From: Parerythrobacter_A sp963799315
GTDB lineage: Bacteria > Pseudomonadota > Alphaproteobacteria > Sphingomonadales > Sphingomonadaceae
Length of the DNA stretch: 64,000 nucleotides
Direction of reading: 5' to 3'
NCBI GenBank assembly: GCA_963799315.1
Contig: CAWCWP010000001.1
Coordinates: forward strand, 186,001-250,000
Program-made: the position numbers and the translations under genes
Notes under the pieces: generated by a model
Database searches by the model: none
Seen by the model: only the letters and a program-made list of their open reading frames with translations
What the model was told of the DNA's origin: nothing
In this document: one piece after another, positions 35,429-43,494 of the stretch
How positions within the stretch are numbered: position 1 is the stretch's first letter
How the letters are laid out: each line of letters starts with the position of its first letter

Positions 35429-36403
35429 TTGCGGCGTAGTGTTCTCCTTGTCTGTGCAATCGTGCTTTCTGTGACATTTGGCACGCACCCGGCTGCTTCC
35501 GGCTCGCCGGATGGAACACTGGATTCCGGCGTTTCTGCCCAATGGCAAAAGCTGCGCGCGTACGATGCGCGGTTGCTGCGAGTGGGGGAGCCGCTGCTCC
35601 ATGCTGCGGCTTCGCTGTGCCCGGGGCGCGCATCTATCGGCGTTTCGGTTACCAACCTGGCGGATATCGATCCTGCTGCCCATCCTGCGGTGCGGCAAGC
35701 ATACGGCAACGCGCGCGGGCGGGTGTTCATCGGCGCTCTGGCCCGAAGAGGGCCGGGTGCAGTGGCCGGTCTTTCGGTTGGCACAGGCATATCTGCCGTC
35801 GATTTGCGCAGCGTCGAACACCTCGACACGGCGGCGATATGGCGGCTTCTTGGTACGGCATCGACACAGACCCCCTTAGTGCTGGACACCGATGCCGGCG
35901 TCGTAACGCTCATGCCGCGCCCGGCCTGCCCCGCGATCTTTGTCGCCGACACAGCGCGCGGAGTGTCTGCGGGCAGTGACGGCACACGCATCCGCGTTAC
36001 CACCGAACTCCTCGACTTTGCCGGCACCGACGCCGAACTGGCCGCCGTGCTGGCCCATGAAATCGCGCACTTCGTACTGTGCCATCATGACCGCGACGAT
36101 CCGTTGCGGCCGCGTTCGACCCGCAAGCGCGAGCGCGAGGCGGACCGGTTTTCGGCGCGGTTGCTGGTTGCCGCCGGTTACGATCTGTCCGGATCGCTGG
36201 CATTCTGGCCGCGTTACGGGAAGCGTCGCGGCCTGACCGACATGTTCGATTTCAGCCACGGCAGCGCGCAGGGACGTCTGCGCCGAATTGTTTCAGAGTT
36301 CGAAGCCGCCCGGAAGACGGGCCTGCATCCGCGCGACCCCGCGCTGTTCGCCCCGTTCGCCGGACGAGGCGAATGCCACCGCCTGCCGCGGAACAGCGGT
36401 TAG
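35429..36403 (+). CDS. exported M48-like zinc metallopeptidase with an internal PDZ-like segment
   Basis: 324 residues from a TTG at 35429 with AAAGGG upstream. Signal peptide about 1-25. A segment at about 98-130 (VFIGALARRGPGAVAGLSVGTGISAVD) has the rhythm of a PDZ core. The peptidase part has the zinc motif HEIAHF (His 210, Glu 211, His 214) and the downstream EREAD (Glu 235 likely third ligand). It would work in the periplasm. Usual M48 exported proteases (BepA/LoiP type) take part in envelope protein quality control; the substrate here is unknown. Its stop overlaps that of the convergent fumarylacetoacetase by 4 bases. Confidence 0.82.
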   Translation: MRRSVLLVCAIVLSVTFGTHPAASGSPDGTLDSGVSAQWQKLRAYDARLLRVGEPLLHAAASLCPGRASIGVSVTNLADIDPAAHPAVRQAYGNARGRVFIGALARRGPGAVAGLSVGTGISAVDLRSVEHLDTAAIWRLLGTASTQTPLVLDTDAGVVTLMPRPACPAIFVADTARGVSAGSDGTRIRVTTELLDFAGTDAELAAVLAHEIAHFVLCHHDRDDPLRPRSTRKREREADRFSARLLVAAGYDLSGSLAFWPRYGKRRGLTDMFDFSHGSAQGRLRRIVSEFEAARKTGLHPRDPALFAPFAGRGECHRLPRNSG

Positions 36404-37410
36404 GCGGCAACGACCTTTTGCTCGATCGCGCCGAAGATCGAATGGCCGTCCGCATCGCGCATCTCGATCTTCACCGTATCGCCCGGTGCCATGAAGCGAG
36501 TCGTCGCTTCGCCGTTCTCGATGGTTTCGATCATGCGGATTTCCGCGATGCAGCTATAGCCCGCGCCGCCTTCGCTGACCGGCTTGCCCGGTCCGCCGTC
36601 CGCGCCCTGATTCGACACCGTGCCCGACCCGATGATCGCGCCCGTACCCAGATTGCGCGTCTTGGCCGCATGGGCGACCAGTTGCGCCAGCGAGAACGTC
36701 GCGTCCTGTCCCGCCTGCGCCCGCCCGAACGGCGCACCGTTGTAATCGACCAACAGCGGCAGGTGGACCAGCGCATCCTTCCACGCATCGCCCAGCTCGT
36801 CCGGCGTCACGGCGACAGGGCTGAATGCGCTGGAAGGCTTGGACTGGAAGAAGCCGAAGCCCTTGGCCAGTTCACCGGGGATCAGGCCGCGCAGCGATAC
36901 GTCGTTGACCAGCATGACCAGCTTGATGTGCCCCGCCGCGTCCTCCGCCGAAACGCCCATCGGCACATCGTCGACCACGACGGCAATCTCGCCTTCCATG
37001 TCGCAGCCCCATTTGGTGTCCGCCAGCGGAATGTTGGCACGCGGCGGCAGGAAGTCGTCGGAACCGCCCTGATACATCAGCGGGTCGGAATAGAAGCTCT
37101 CCGGCACTTCGGCCCCGCGCGCTTTGCGCACCAGTTCGACATGGTTGATATAGGCGCTGCCATCGGCCCACTGAAAAGCGCGCGGCAGCGGCGAATGCGC
37201 CTCGCGTTCGTGGAAGCGTTCGCACGGTACCGCCTCATGCTCGACATCGCGATACAGCGCTTCCAGCTTCGGCGCGCAATTCGCCCAGTCGTCTAGCGCC
37301 GCCTGCATGGTGGGCGCGATGGCGGTGGCGGCGCAGTAGCGGGTGATGTCCTTCGACACGACGACGAGCGTTCCGTCGCGGGTTCCGTCTTTCAGGGTGG
37401 CGAGTTTCAT
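36400..37410 (-). CDS. fumarylacetoacetate hydrolase family protein
   Basis: 336 residues. The metal-binding and core motifs are visible: DMEGEIAVVVDDVP, MLVNDVSLR, KGFGFFQSKPSSAFSPVAVTPDELG and the GTGAIIGSGTVSNQG stretch. It cleaves fumarylacetoacetate to fumarate and acetoacetate, the last step of tyrosine catabolism via homogentisate, in the cytosol. It starts in the maiA stop (ATGA), and the pairing with a maleylacetoacetate isomerase supports the function. The homogentisate dioxygenase gene is not in the window. Confidence 0.9.
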   Translation of the reverse strand: MKLATLKDGTRDGTLVVVSKDITRYCAATAIAPTMQAALDDWANCAPKLEALYRDVEHEAVPCERFHEREAHSPLPRAFQWADGSAYINHVELVRKARGAEVPESFYSDPLMYQGGSDDFLPPRANIPLADTKWGCDMEGEIAVVVDDVPMGVSAEDAAGHIKLVMLVNDVSLRGLIPGELAKGFGFFQSKPSSAFSPVAVTPDELGDAWKDALVHLPLLVDYNGAPFGRAQAGQDATFSLAQLVAHAAKTRNLGTGAIIGSGTVSNQGADGGPGKPVSEGGAGYSCIAEIRMIETIENGEATTRFMAPGDTVKIEMRDADGHSIFGAIEQKVVAA

Positions 37411-38055
37411 GGTGATGTGTTCTCCGGACTGTCGGGCTGGTCATCGGGATGGGCAGCGGTGAATTCGGGCAACGGCAGGCAGCAGGTTTCGATCCGTTCG
37501 ATATGCGGCATAGGCGACAGGTCGAACCCGAACCGGCGCGCATTGTAGAGCTGCGGGATCAGCACCGCCTCGAAGAAGCCTGGCGCGTCGAACAGGTAGT
37601 TGGTCGTCTCCAGCTGCGCCAGCCGCGCCTCCACCGGCACCAGCGTCTTGGCGAGCCAGTGGCGATACCATTCGCCAACCTGCTCCTGCGACTGTCCGTA
37701 TTCGCCTTTCAGATATTGCAGCACCGGCAAGTTCAGCGGCGCGTGCAGTTCGGTGGCGATGGCGTAGGACAGCTCGCGCGCGGTGAAGCGGTCCTCCAGA
37801 TCGCGCGGCAGCAGTGGGCGTTCGGTGAAGCCTTCGTCCAGCCATTCGATGATCGCCATCGACTGCGCCCGGTCGCGCCCGCCCGCCTCCAGCATCGGCA
37901 CGGTGGCGAAGGGATTGCGGCTGGTAAAGGCGGTCGTCGCGCTGTTCGCTTTCCAGCAGATTGACCGGCAGGTTCTCGAAGGTAAGCCCCTTGAGATTGA
38001 GCGCGATCCGCAAGCGATAGCTGGTCGAACTGCGGTAATAGCCGTGCAGTTTCAT
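37407..38055 (-). CDS. maiA: maleylacetoacetate isomerase (zeta-class GST; frameshifted as written)
   Basis: Corrected length 215 residues. MKLHGYYRSSTSYRLRIALNLKGL is the zeta-GST start with the SSTSYR active-site loop; VPMLE, SMAIIEWLDE and the C-terminal LPQLYNARRFGFDL-like segment follow. It isomerises maleylacetoacetate to fumarylacetoacetate with glutathione. The frame breaks at about 37940, where one extra C in GACGACCGCC splits the gene; removing it gives DDAFTSRNPFATVPMLE. Coupled to the downstream hydrolase gene by a 4-base overlap. Confidence 0.88.
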
Positions 38056-38257
38056 CGCGCTGGGCCCTCGCCGAAAACCCGCGGAAAACGGAGACATGGA
38101 CCGCATGTTACACTGTCCAGGGGCAAAACTTTTCCGACCGCCGACAGGCGTGGGGAAAGGGCGGGGGAAGAGGTGCGAAATGTCATGCGGACTTCATGCC
38201 ATAGCGCTCGGTTGTAGGACAGGGGGCGAAGGCCTGGCTCGCGCTGCCGCATGCTCC

Positions 38258-38283
38258 GATCCCCTGCGAAGGCAGGGGCCTCC
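38258..38283 (-). repeat. REP-like palindrome, copy 1 (inverted)
   Basis: 26 bp reading, on the minus strand, GGAGGCCCC then TGCCTTCGCA then GGGGATC. The arms CCCCTGC and GCAGGGG pair around a 3-4 base loop. It is in inverse orientation to copies 2 and 3. Such GC-rich units are typical intergenic repeats of sphingomonads and may fold in RNA or bind a nucleoid protein. Confidence 0.75.
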
Positions 38284-38309
38284 CGCAATTTAGTGCGGAG
38301 CGTGCCGAC

Positions 38310-38335
38310 GGAGACCCCAGCTTCCGCTGGGGATC
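38310..38335 (+). repeat. REP-like palindrome, copy 2
   Basis: GGAGACCCC, AGCTTCCGCT, GGGGATC. Relative to copy 1 both arms changed together (CCCCTGC/GCAGGGG to CCCCAGC/GCTGGGG), so pairing is preserved. This compensated change argues that the folded structure matters. Confidence 0.75.
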
Positions 38336-38352
38336 GTGTAGCGTATGCGGCA

Positions 38353-38378
38353 GGAGACCCCTGCCTGCGCAGGGGATC
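38353..38378 (+). repeat. REP-like palindrome, copy 3
   Basis: GGAGACCCC, TGCCTGCGCA, GGGGATC, in the same orientation as copy 2 and 43 bp from it, start to start. The arms match copy 1. The dehydrogenase stop lies 43 bases beyond it, so these repeats sit directly downstream of that convergent-facing gene end. Confidence 0.75.
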
Positions 38379-38420
38379 GGCGCGGTGGGGATCGGTGCGC
38401 TGGTCGTCGGCACCCATTTC

Positions 38421-39620
38421 TCAGAACGCGGACAGCCCGGTGATCGCCCGCCCCAGGATCAGCGCGTGGACATCGTGCGTGCCTTCGTAGGTGTTGACCG
38501 TTTCCAGGTTCACCATGTGGCGGATGACGCCGTATTCGTCGCTGATACCATTGCCGCCATGCATGTCGCGGGCGTGGCGGGCGACATCCAGTGCCTTGCC
38601 GACATTGTTGCGCTTGACGACCGAAATCATGTCGGGCGCGAACCGCCCTTCGTCCATCAGCCGCCCGACGCGCAAGCTCGCCTGCAGACCGAGCGCGATA
38701 TCGGTCAGCATGTCGGCGAGCTTCAACTGATAGAGCTGCTTCGAGGCCAGCGGCACGCCGAACTGGTGTCGGTCCAGCCCGTATTGCCGCGCGGCATGCA
38801 TACAGAACTCGGCTGCGCCCATTGCGCCCCAGCTGATGCCGTAGCGGGCGCGGTTGAGGCAGCCGAACGGCCCTTTCAGCCCCTCGACATTGGGCAGCAG
38901 CGCGTCGGCGCCCACCTTCACATCCTCCATCACGATCATGCCGGTGGTGCTGGCGCGCAGGCTGACTTTGCCCTCGATCTTGGGTGCGCTGAGGCCCTTC
39001 ATGCCCTTTTCCAGCACGAAGCCACGAATGGCCCCGCCATGCGCCTCGCTCTTGGCCCAGACGACGAACACATCGGCGAAAGGCGAATTGCTGATCCAGG
39101 TTTTGGTGCCGTTGAGGATAAACCCGTCGCCGTCCGTTTTCGCATTGGTGGTCATGCCGCCGGGGTCGGAGCCTGCATCGGGTTCGGTCAGGCCGAAGCA
39201 GCCGATCAGCTCGCCTGCGGCAAGGCCGGGCAGGTATTTCTCGCGCTGCTCGTCCGAGCCATAGGCCTGGATCGGATACATCACGAGACTGCTCTGGACG
39301 CTGGCCATCGAGCGATAGCCGCTGTCCACCCGCTCGATCTCGCGCGCGATCAAACCGTAGGCGACGTAAGACGCGCCCGCGCCGCCATATTCCTCCGGCA
39401 CCGTCGCACCCAGCAGGCCCGCCTTGCCGAACAGCGGAAACAGTTCGGGCGCATCCACCTCGCCCCGAAACGCCGCCTGCACGCGCGGCTGCAATTCGCT
39501 TTGCGCAAAGGCATGCGCGGTATCGCGGATCATGCGCTCGTCTTCGGAAAGCTGTTCGTCGAGGTCGAACGGGTCTTCCCAGTCGAAAGGCACCATTCCG
39601 GTGCAATTCTGGCCAGCCAT
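38421..39620 (-). CDS. glutaryl-CoA dehydrogenase
   Basis: 399 residues from the ATG at 39620, with AGGAG 6 bases upstream; the longer frame to 39677 has no such site. An acyl-CoA dehydrogenase with FGLTEPDAGSDPGGM and KTWISNSPFADVFVVWAK on the FAD side and the catalytic Glu in NTYEGTHDVHALILGRAITG near the C-terminus. This ending is characteristic of the glutaryl-CoA branch, which oxidises and decarboxylates glutaryl-CoA to crotonyl-CoA in lysine and tryptophan breakdown. No linked transferase gene is nearby. Confidence 0.88.
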   Translation of the reverse strand: MAGQNCTGMVPFDWEDPFDLDEQLSEDERMIRDTAHAFAQSELQPRVQAAFRGEVDAPELFPLFGKAGLLGATVPEEYGGAGASYVAYGLIAREIERVDSGYRSMASVQSSLVMYPIQAYGSDEQREKYLPGLAAGELIGCFGLTEPDAGSDPGGMTTNAKTDGDGFILNGTKTWISNSPFADVFVVWAKSEAHGGAIRGFVLEKGMKGLSAPKIEGKVSLRASTTGMIVMEDVKVGADALLPNVEGLKGPFGCLNRARYGISWGAMGAAEFCMHAARQYGLDRHQFGVPLASKQLYQLKLADMLTDIALGLQASLRVGRLMDEGRFAPDMISVVKRNNVGKALDVARHARDMHGGNGISDEYGVIRHMVNLETVNTYEGTHDVHALILGRAITGLSAF

Positions 39621-39683
39621 AAGTAGCTCCTGCGTGTTTCGTGCCTGCTCTGTCGCAGGCGCGAAACCGAAGGGCAAGGCAGG

Positions 39684-40011
39684 TCAGCTGCGAGGTGGGA
39701 ACATTCCTTGCGCGACGATACAGTATCTAATCTTGGCAAACTCGCCTTCGGTCCGTTCGGCCTTCAGATTGGGCAGACCAAACGAGGTCCGACCGTCCCC
39801 GCCGTACGCAGTGCCCAGGAGCGAAAACAACGCAGAATTGGAACTGATGGCCAACAGGCGACCATCTGCCTCCATCGTAGCACGTGGGCAGAAATTCGCA
39901 GCCGTAATCACGATTTCACCAATATACGCGTCCGTTCCCGCATGCGCCGGGGCGGATCCTGCCGCCGCTATCGCGCAACCTGCCACAGTAAGTCCGAGCA
40001 AGCTTCTTCAT
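39684..40011 (-). CDS. exported phage tail-collar domain protein (start region frameshifted as written)
   Basis: About 108 residues. The body YIGEIVITAANFCPRATMEADGRLLAISSNSALFSLLGTAYGGDGRTSFGLPNL, broken here only by description, matches the tail-collar domain (GEI, F-P, DG-L-I, N-ALFSLLGT-YGGDG-TFGLP). As written the frame can begin only at a TTG (40001). Removing one base near 40003 joins the ATG at 40011 (with GGGGGA upstream) and gives a normal signal peptide, MKKLLGLTVAG...APAHA. Single-domain exported members occur outside phages in many bacteria; their role is unknown. Confidence 0.75.
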
Positions 40012-40049
40012 CCCGTTTTCCCCCATGTCTTGCTGTTCGAGGGGGTAGG

Positions 40050-42034
40050 CTATCCAACGCGCTCTGCTGTTAGCAAGCAGGTCATCGACCACGCCGGGGT
40101 CCGCCAGCGTCGAGGTGTCGCCCAGCGATGCCGGTGTCGTTCTCCGCGATCTTGCGCAGGATGCGGCGCATGATTTTGCCGCTTCTTGTCTTGGGCAGGG
40201 CGGGGGCGAATTGCAGGGTGTCGGGGGTGGCGATGGGGCCGATTTCGGTGCGGACCCATTCGACCAGTTCGGCGCGCAGGGCATCGCTGTCGTCCGTGCC
40301 TGCGACCGTCGTGACGTAGGCGTAGATGCCTTGGCCCTTGATGTCGTGCGGCATGCCGACCACCGCAGCCTCGGCGACCTTGGGGTGTAGCACCAGCGCG
40401 CTTTCGACCTCGGCGGTGCCCATACGGTGTCCGCTGACATTGATGACATCGTCGATGCGTCCGGTGATCCAGTAATAGCCGTCGGCATCGCGCCGCGCGC
40501 CGTCGCCGGTGAAATAGTGGCCGGGATACTGGCTGAAATAGGTGTCGAAAAACCGCTGGTCGTCGCCATAAACCGTGCGCATCTGGCCGGGCCAGCTGCC
40601 GGTCAGCACCAACGCGCCCGCTGCCTCGCCCGATAGCAGCGCGCCGCTCTCGGCATCGACCAGCGCAGGTTGCACCCCGAACATCGGCAAGGTGGCGCTG
40701 CCCGGTTTCAGCGCAGTCGCGCCGGGCAGGGGCGTTATCATCGCGCCGCCCGTCTCGGTCTGCCACCAGGTATCGACGATGGGGCACTGCCCGTTGCCGA
40801 CCACGCGGTGATACCAGTCCCACGCCTCGGGATTGATCGGCTCGCCCACCGACCCCAGCAATCTCAACGACTTGCGGCTGGTTGTTAGCACTGGTTCGTC
40901 GCCCTCGCGCATCAGCGCGCGCAGGGCTGTGGGGGCGGCGTAGAAGATTTCGACATCGTATTTGTCTACCACTTGCCAGAACCGGCTGTGGTCGGGAAAG
41001 TTGGGCACGCCTTCGAACATCACCTGCGTTGCGCCGTTCAGCATCGGACCGTACACGACGTAGCTGTGCCCGGTGACCCAGCCGACATCCGCCGCGCACC
41101 AATAGACCGGCATGGAGCCGTCCGGTTTGCGCTGGTAATCGAACACATAGCTATGCGTCATCGCGGTCCACACGGCATAGCCGCCGGTGGTGTGCAGCAC
41201 GCCCTTGGGCTTGCCGGTCGATCCGCTGGTGTAGAGGATGAACAGCGGGTCTTCCGCGTCCATCGGTTCGGGGTCGCAGGTGGCGGGCTGGTCGGCGACG
41301 GCGCTGGCCCAGTCCACATCGCGCCCCTCGACCATCGGCACGTCCGCGCCGGTATGCGCCAGCACGATGACGGTCTGCACGTTTGCCTTTTCGCATGCCG
41401 CATCGACATTGGCTTTAAGCGGAACCGTCTTGCCGCCGCGTCGCCCTTCGTCCGCGGTAATGACGAAGGTGGAGCCACAATCGGTGATCCGCCCCGCCAG
41501 CGCTTCGGGGCTGAACCCGGCGAACACCACCGAATGCACCGCGCCGATGCGGGCGCAGGCGAGCATGGCGATGGCGGCTTCGGGCACCATCGGCAGGTAG
41601 ATCGTGACGCGGTCGCCCTTCGCCACGCCCTGCATTTTCAGCAGGTTGGCGAAGCGGCAGATTTCGGTGTGGAGTTCGCGGTAGGTCAGGCTGCGCGCGG
41701 CGTCCGCAGGATCGTCCGGCTCCCACAGGATGGCGATGCGGTCGCCCTGTTCGGCAAGGTGGCGGTCCACCGCGTTGGCGCAGATGTTGAGTGCGCCGCC
41801 CGCGAACCAGCGAATGTGGAAATCCTCCGCGTCGAAAGACCAATCGCCTACCGTATCGAAGGGCCGCATCCAGTCGATCCGCTGTGCTTCGTTGCGCCAG
41901 AAGGCGTCCGGTTCCTCGATGGATTGGCGGTATTTCGCGGCGTAGCTGTCGGCGTCGATCAGGGCATTGCGCGCCCATTCGGCGGGAACGGGATAGCGGG
42001 CGGGCTTGGTGTCGGCCTTGGACGCATCGCTCAT
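40050..42034 (-). CDS. acs: acetyl-CoA synthetase (C-terminus frameshifted as written)
   Basis: About 660 residues from the ATG at 42034 (ATGA overlap with the HhH gene). AMP-forming ligase motifs: FILYTSGSTGKPKGVLHTTGG, VYWCAADVGWVTGHSYVVYGP, DTWWQTETGG, YYWITGRIDDVINVSGHRMGT and the acetylatable Lys in KTRSGKIMRRILR. It makes acetyl-CoA from acetate, ATP and CoA. Near 40133 an extra G in ACCGGCATC shifts the frame; the normal ending (ENDTASLGDTSTLADPGVVDDLLAN) is readable in another frame. As written the frame stops at 40082; the true stop is probably at about 40050, which would need a second small change near 40075. Confidence 0.9.
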
Positions 42035-42585
42035 TGCTTGCCGAACTTTCCTTCGTAAGCGGCATCGTCGCCCGCCGTCAGCAGCTTCGCTTGTTCCACC
42101 CAGTTGTCGCGCTCGATCCGGCCCTGGAACCGGCCAAGCTGCGGGTCGATGCGCGCGATATCGGCGTCGGTCCATGCAGCAATCTGGTCCAGCCGCGTCA
42201 CGTCATGCGTTGCCAGCATATCGCGCAGTTTCGGGCCGACGCCCTTGATACGGGTGAGGTCGTCCGCCGCAACAGCGGGCTCGGTCGCGGCCGCCATCAC
42301 CGGCGCGATGGCGCCGCCCAAGGGCGCGGCGACGGGGGCGGGCGGGGTGACCGCCGTTGGAACGGGAGGTGTGTCGGGCTGCGCCGCCATCGGGGTCGCC
42401 GCAGGTTCGGCGTCGATCAGCGCCTGATTGCGCGCGGCGGGCGCAGCGCCTTCGTCCAGCACATCGGTCCGGTCGGCGTCCACGCTGGTGCGGCGCATCG
42501 CCACGAACAGCAGATAGGCGATCGCGATACCGATCAGCAGCGCAACCAGCAGGATCGGCCAGTTGGCTTGCAACAGTTCCATCAT
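42031..42585 (-). CDS. membrane-anchored helix-hairpin-helix protein
   Basis: 184 residues from the ATG at 42585, which overlaps the stop of the 38-residue gene; GGGAGAGAAGG lies just upstream, so the adjacent ATG at 42582 is also possible. One N-terminal membrane segment (about 9-28), a Pro/Ala-rich linker, then a C-terminal HhH domain (DDLTRIKGVGPKLRDMLATHDVTRLDQIAAW). Such proteins are common in Alphaproteobacteria; the HhH suggests DNA or protein contact but no activity is known to me. It sits between OmpA-type and acs genes in one tight operon. Confidence 0.8.
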   Translation of the reverse strand: MMELLQANWPILLVALLIGIAIAYLLFVAMRRTSVDADRTDVLDEGAAPAARNQALIDAEPAATPMAAQPDTPPVPTAVTPPAPVAAPLGGAIAPVMAAATEPAVAADDLTRIKGVGPKLRDMLATHDVTRLDQIAAWTDADIARIDPQLGRFQGRIERDNWVEQAKLLTAGDDAAYEGKFGKQ

Positions 42586-42698
42586 TCCTTCTCTCCCTCG
42601 GCATTGGTCGTGTCGCGGCTCCACACCGCCCAGCCGATGGCCAGTCCGATGGCATAGGCCAGCAGCGCCAGCAACGTCACTTCGAACACGATCGGCAT
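42582..42698 (-). CDS. 38-residue single-pass membrane protein
   Basis: Read directly from the minus strand: ATG at 42698, stop at 42582. The product is MPIVFEVTLLALLAYAIGLA followed by IGWAVWSRDTTNAEGEKE: one strongly hydrophobic helix and a charged tail. The gene starts one base after the OmpA-type stop and its stop overlaps the HhH start (ATGA), so no spare base is left between three genes. That packing, not any similarity, is the argument that it is real. Function unknown; a partner of the anchored HhH protein is plausible. Confidence 0.78.
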   Translation of the reverse strand: MPIVFEVTLLALLAYAIGLAIGWAVWSRDTTNAEGEKE

Positions 42699-42699
42699 G

Positions 42700-43437
42700 T
42701 CAGCGCGCCCCCGGCGTATCGACGACGGTGGGCGTCACCGGCACGGTGGAAATCACGGAAAACTCGATGCGGCGATTGGCCGGGTCGGTCGCGGCCAGCC
42801 CTTCGACCGGACGGCGCGAGCCGACACCGCTGGCGCGCAATCCGTCGCGTGGGATGCCGCGTGCGACCAGCGCCTCGCGGATGGCGCGTGCGCGGTCGAG
42901 CGAGAGCGCCAAATTGCCCGGCTCCGGCCCGGACTTGTCGGTGTGGCCGGTAACGGAGATGACACTGCCCAAACATGGCCGCAGCGCCAGCGCCACCTCG
43001 TCCAGTAATTCGCGGCTGGCCGCCTCTATTTCCGCCGAGGATTCCTCGAACCGGATGGATCGTGCGCGCAACAGGGCGCCGACCTCGTCCTCGCAATGCA
43101 TCGGCGCGTAGGCCTGCGCCTCGCCTTCCGCCTGCATCGTGCCGTCCGCCCAGATGACCCCACCGACGCCCGATACGCCGCCGACGAGTTGTGCGGCGCG
43201 GGCGCGGTCGGCTTCGTCCAGCGCGTCGGCTCCAGCCAGCAGGACGTGGCGGGTGGGGCGGCGCGAAAGACCGGTATCGATCGTGATTTGCGCCAGCCCG
43301 GCCTGCGCCAGCGCGGCATCGGCATCCTGTTCCAGCGCGCGCGCAATCGCATCGTCCTGCGTGCCGGCCCAGATATACCCCACGCCCGCGCTCAGCGCGG
43401 CACCGGCGATAATCAGGAGGGGCGGGCGGATCGACAT
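42700..43437 (-). CDS. OmpA-family peptidoglycan-associated protein
   Basis: 245 residues. One N-terminal membrane segment (about 6-22), a BON-like middle region (about 28-105), and a C-terminal OmpA domain with VTGHTDKSGPEPGNLALSLDRA and GIPRDGLRASGVGSRRPV, the peptidoglycan-binding Asp and Arg sites. It probably anchors the inner membrane to the wall. The first gene of the OmpA, 38-residue, HhH, acs operon, with AAGGCAAG upstream of its start. Confidence 0.87.
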   Translation of the reverse strand: MSIRPPLLIIAGAALSAGVGYIWAGTQDDAIARALEQDADAALAQAGLAQITIDTGLSRRPTRHVLLAGADALDEADRARAAQLVGGVSGVGGVIWADGTMQAEGEAQAYAPMHCEDEVGALLRARSIRFEESSAEIEAASRELLDEVALALRPCLGSVISVTGHTDKSGPEPGNLALSLDRARAIREALVARGIPRDGLRASGVGSRRPVEGLAATDPANRRIEFSVISTVPVTPTVVDTPGAR

Positions 43438-43494
43438 TGCGTGCTTGCCTTAGCAAGATGACGCGGGGCGCACAGGCCTATTTGGGTACGGGGG

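Larger units (their letters stand above)
38056..38420. other. intergenic stretch with three palindromic repeats
   Basis: 365 bases between maiA and the glutaryl-CoA dehydrogenase gene. The half next to the dehydrogenase holds three copies of a 26-bp palindrome (listed separately). The half next to maiA (38056-38250) should contain the promoter of the maiA-hydrolase pair, but I see no clear one. No coding frame is convincing. Confidence 0.6.

Noticed and set aside
38290..39606. Minus-strand frame of 438 codons under the glutaryl-CoA dehydrogenase gene
   Set aside because: It is the +1 shadow of the dehydrogenase, whose catalytic motifs are in the other frame.
40050..40082. Exact stop of acetyl-CoA synthetase
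   Set aside because: As written it ends at 40082 with an abnormal tail; the normal tail appears in another frame and needs perhaps two changes, so the exact end is left open.
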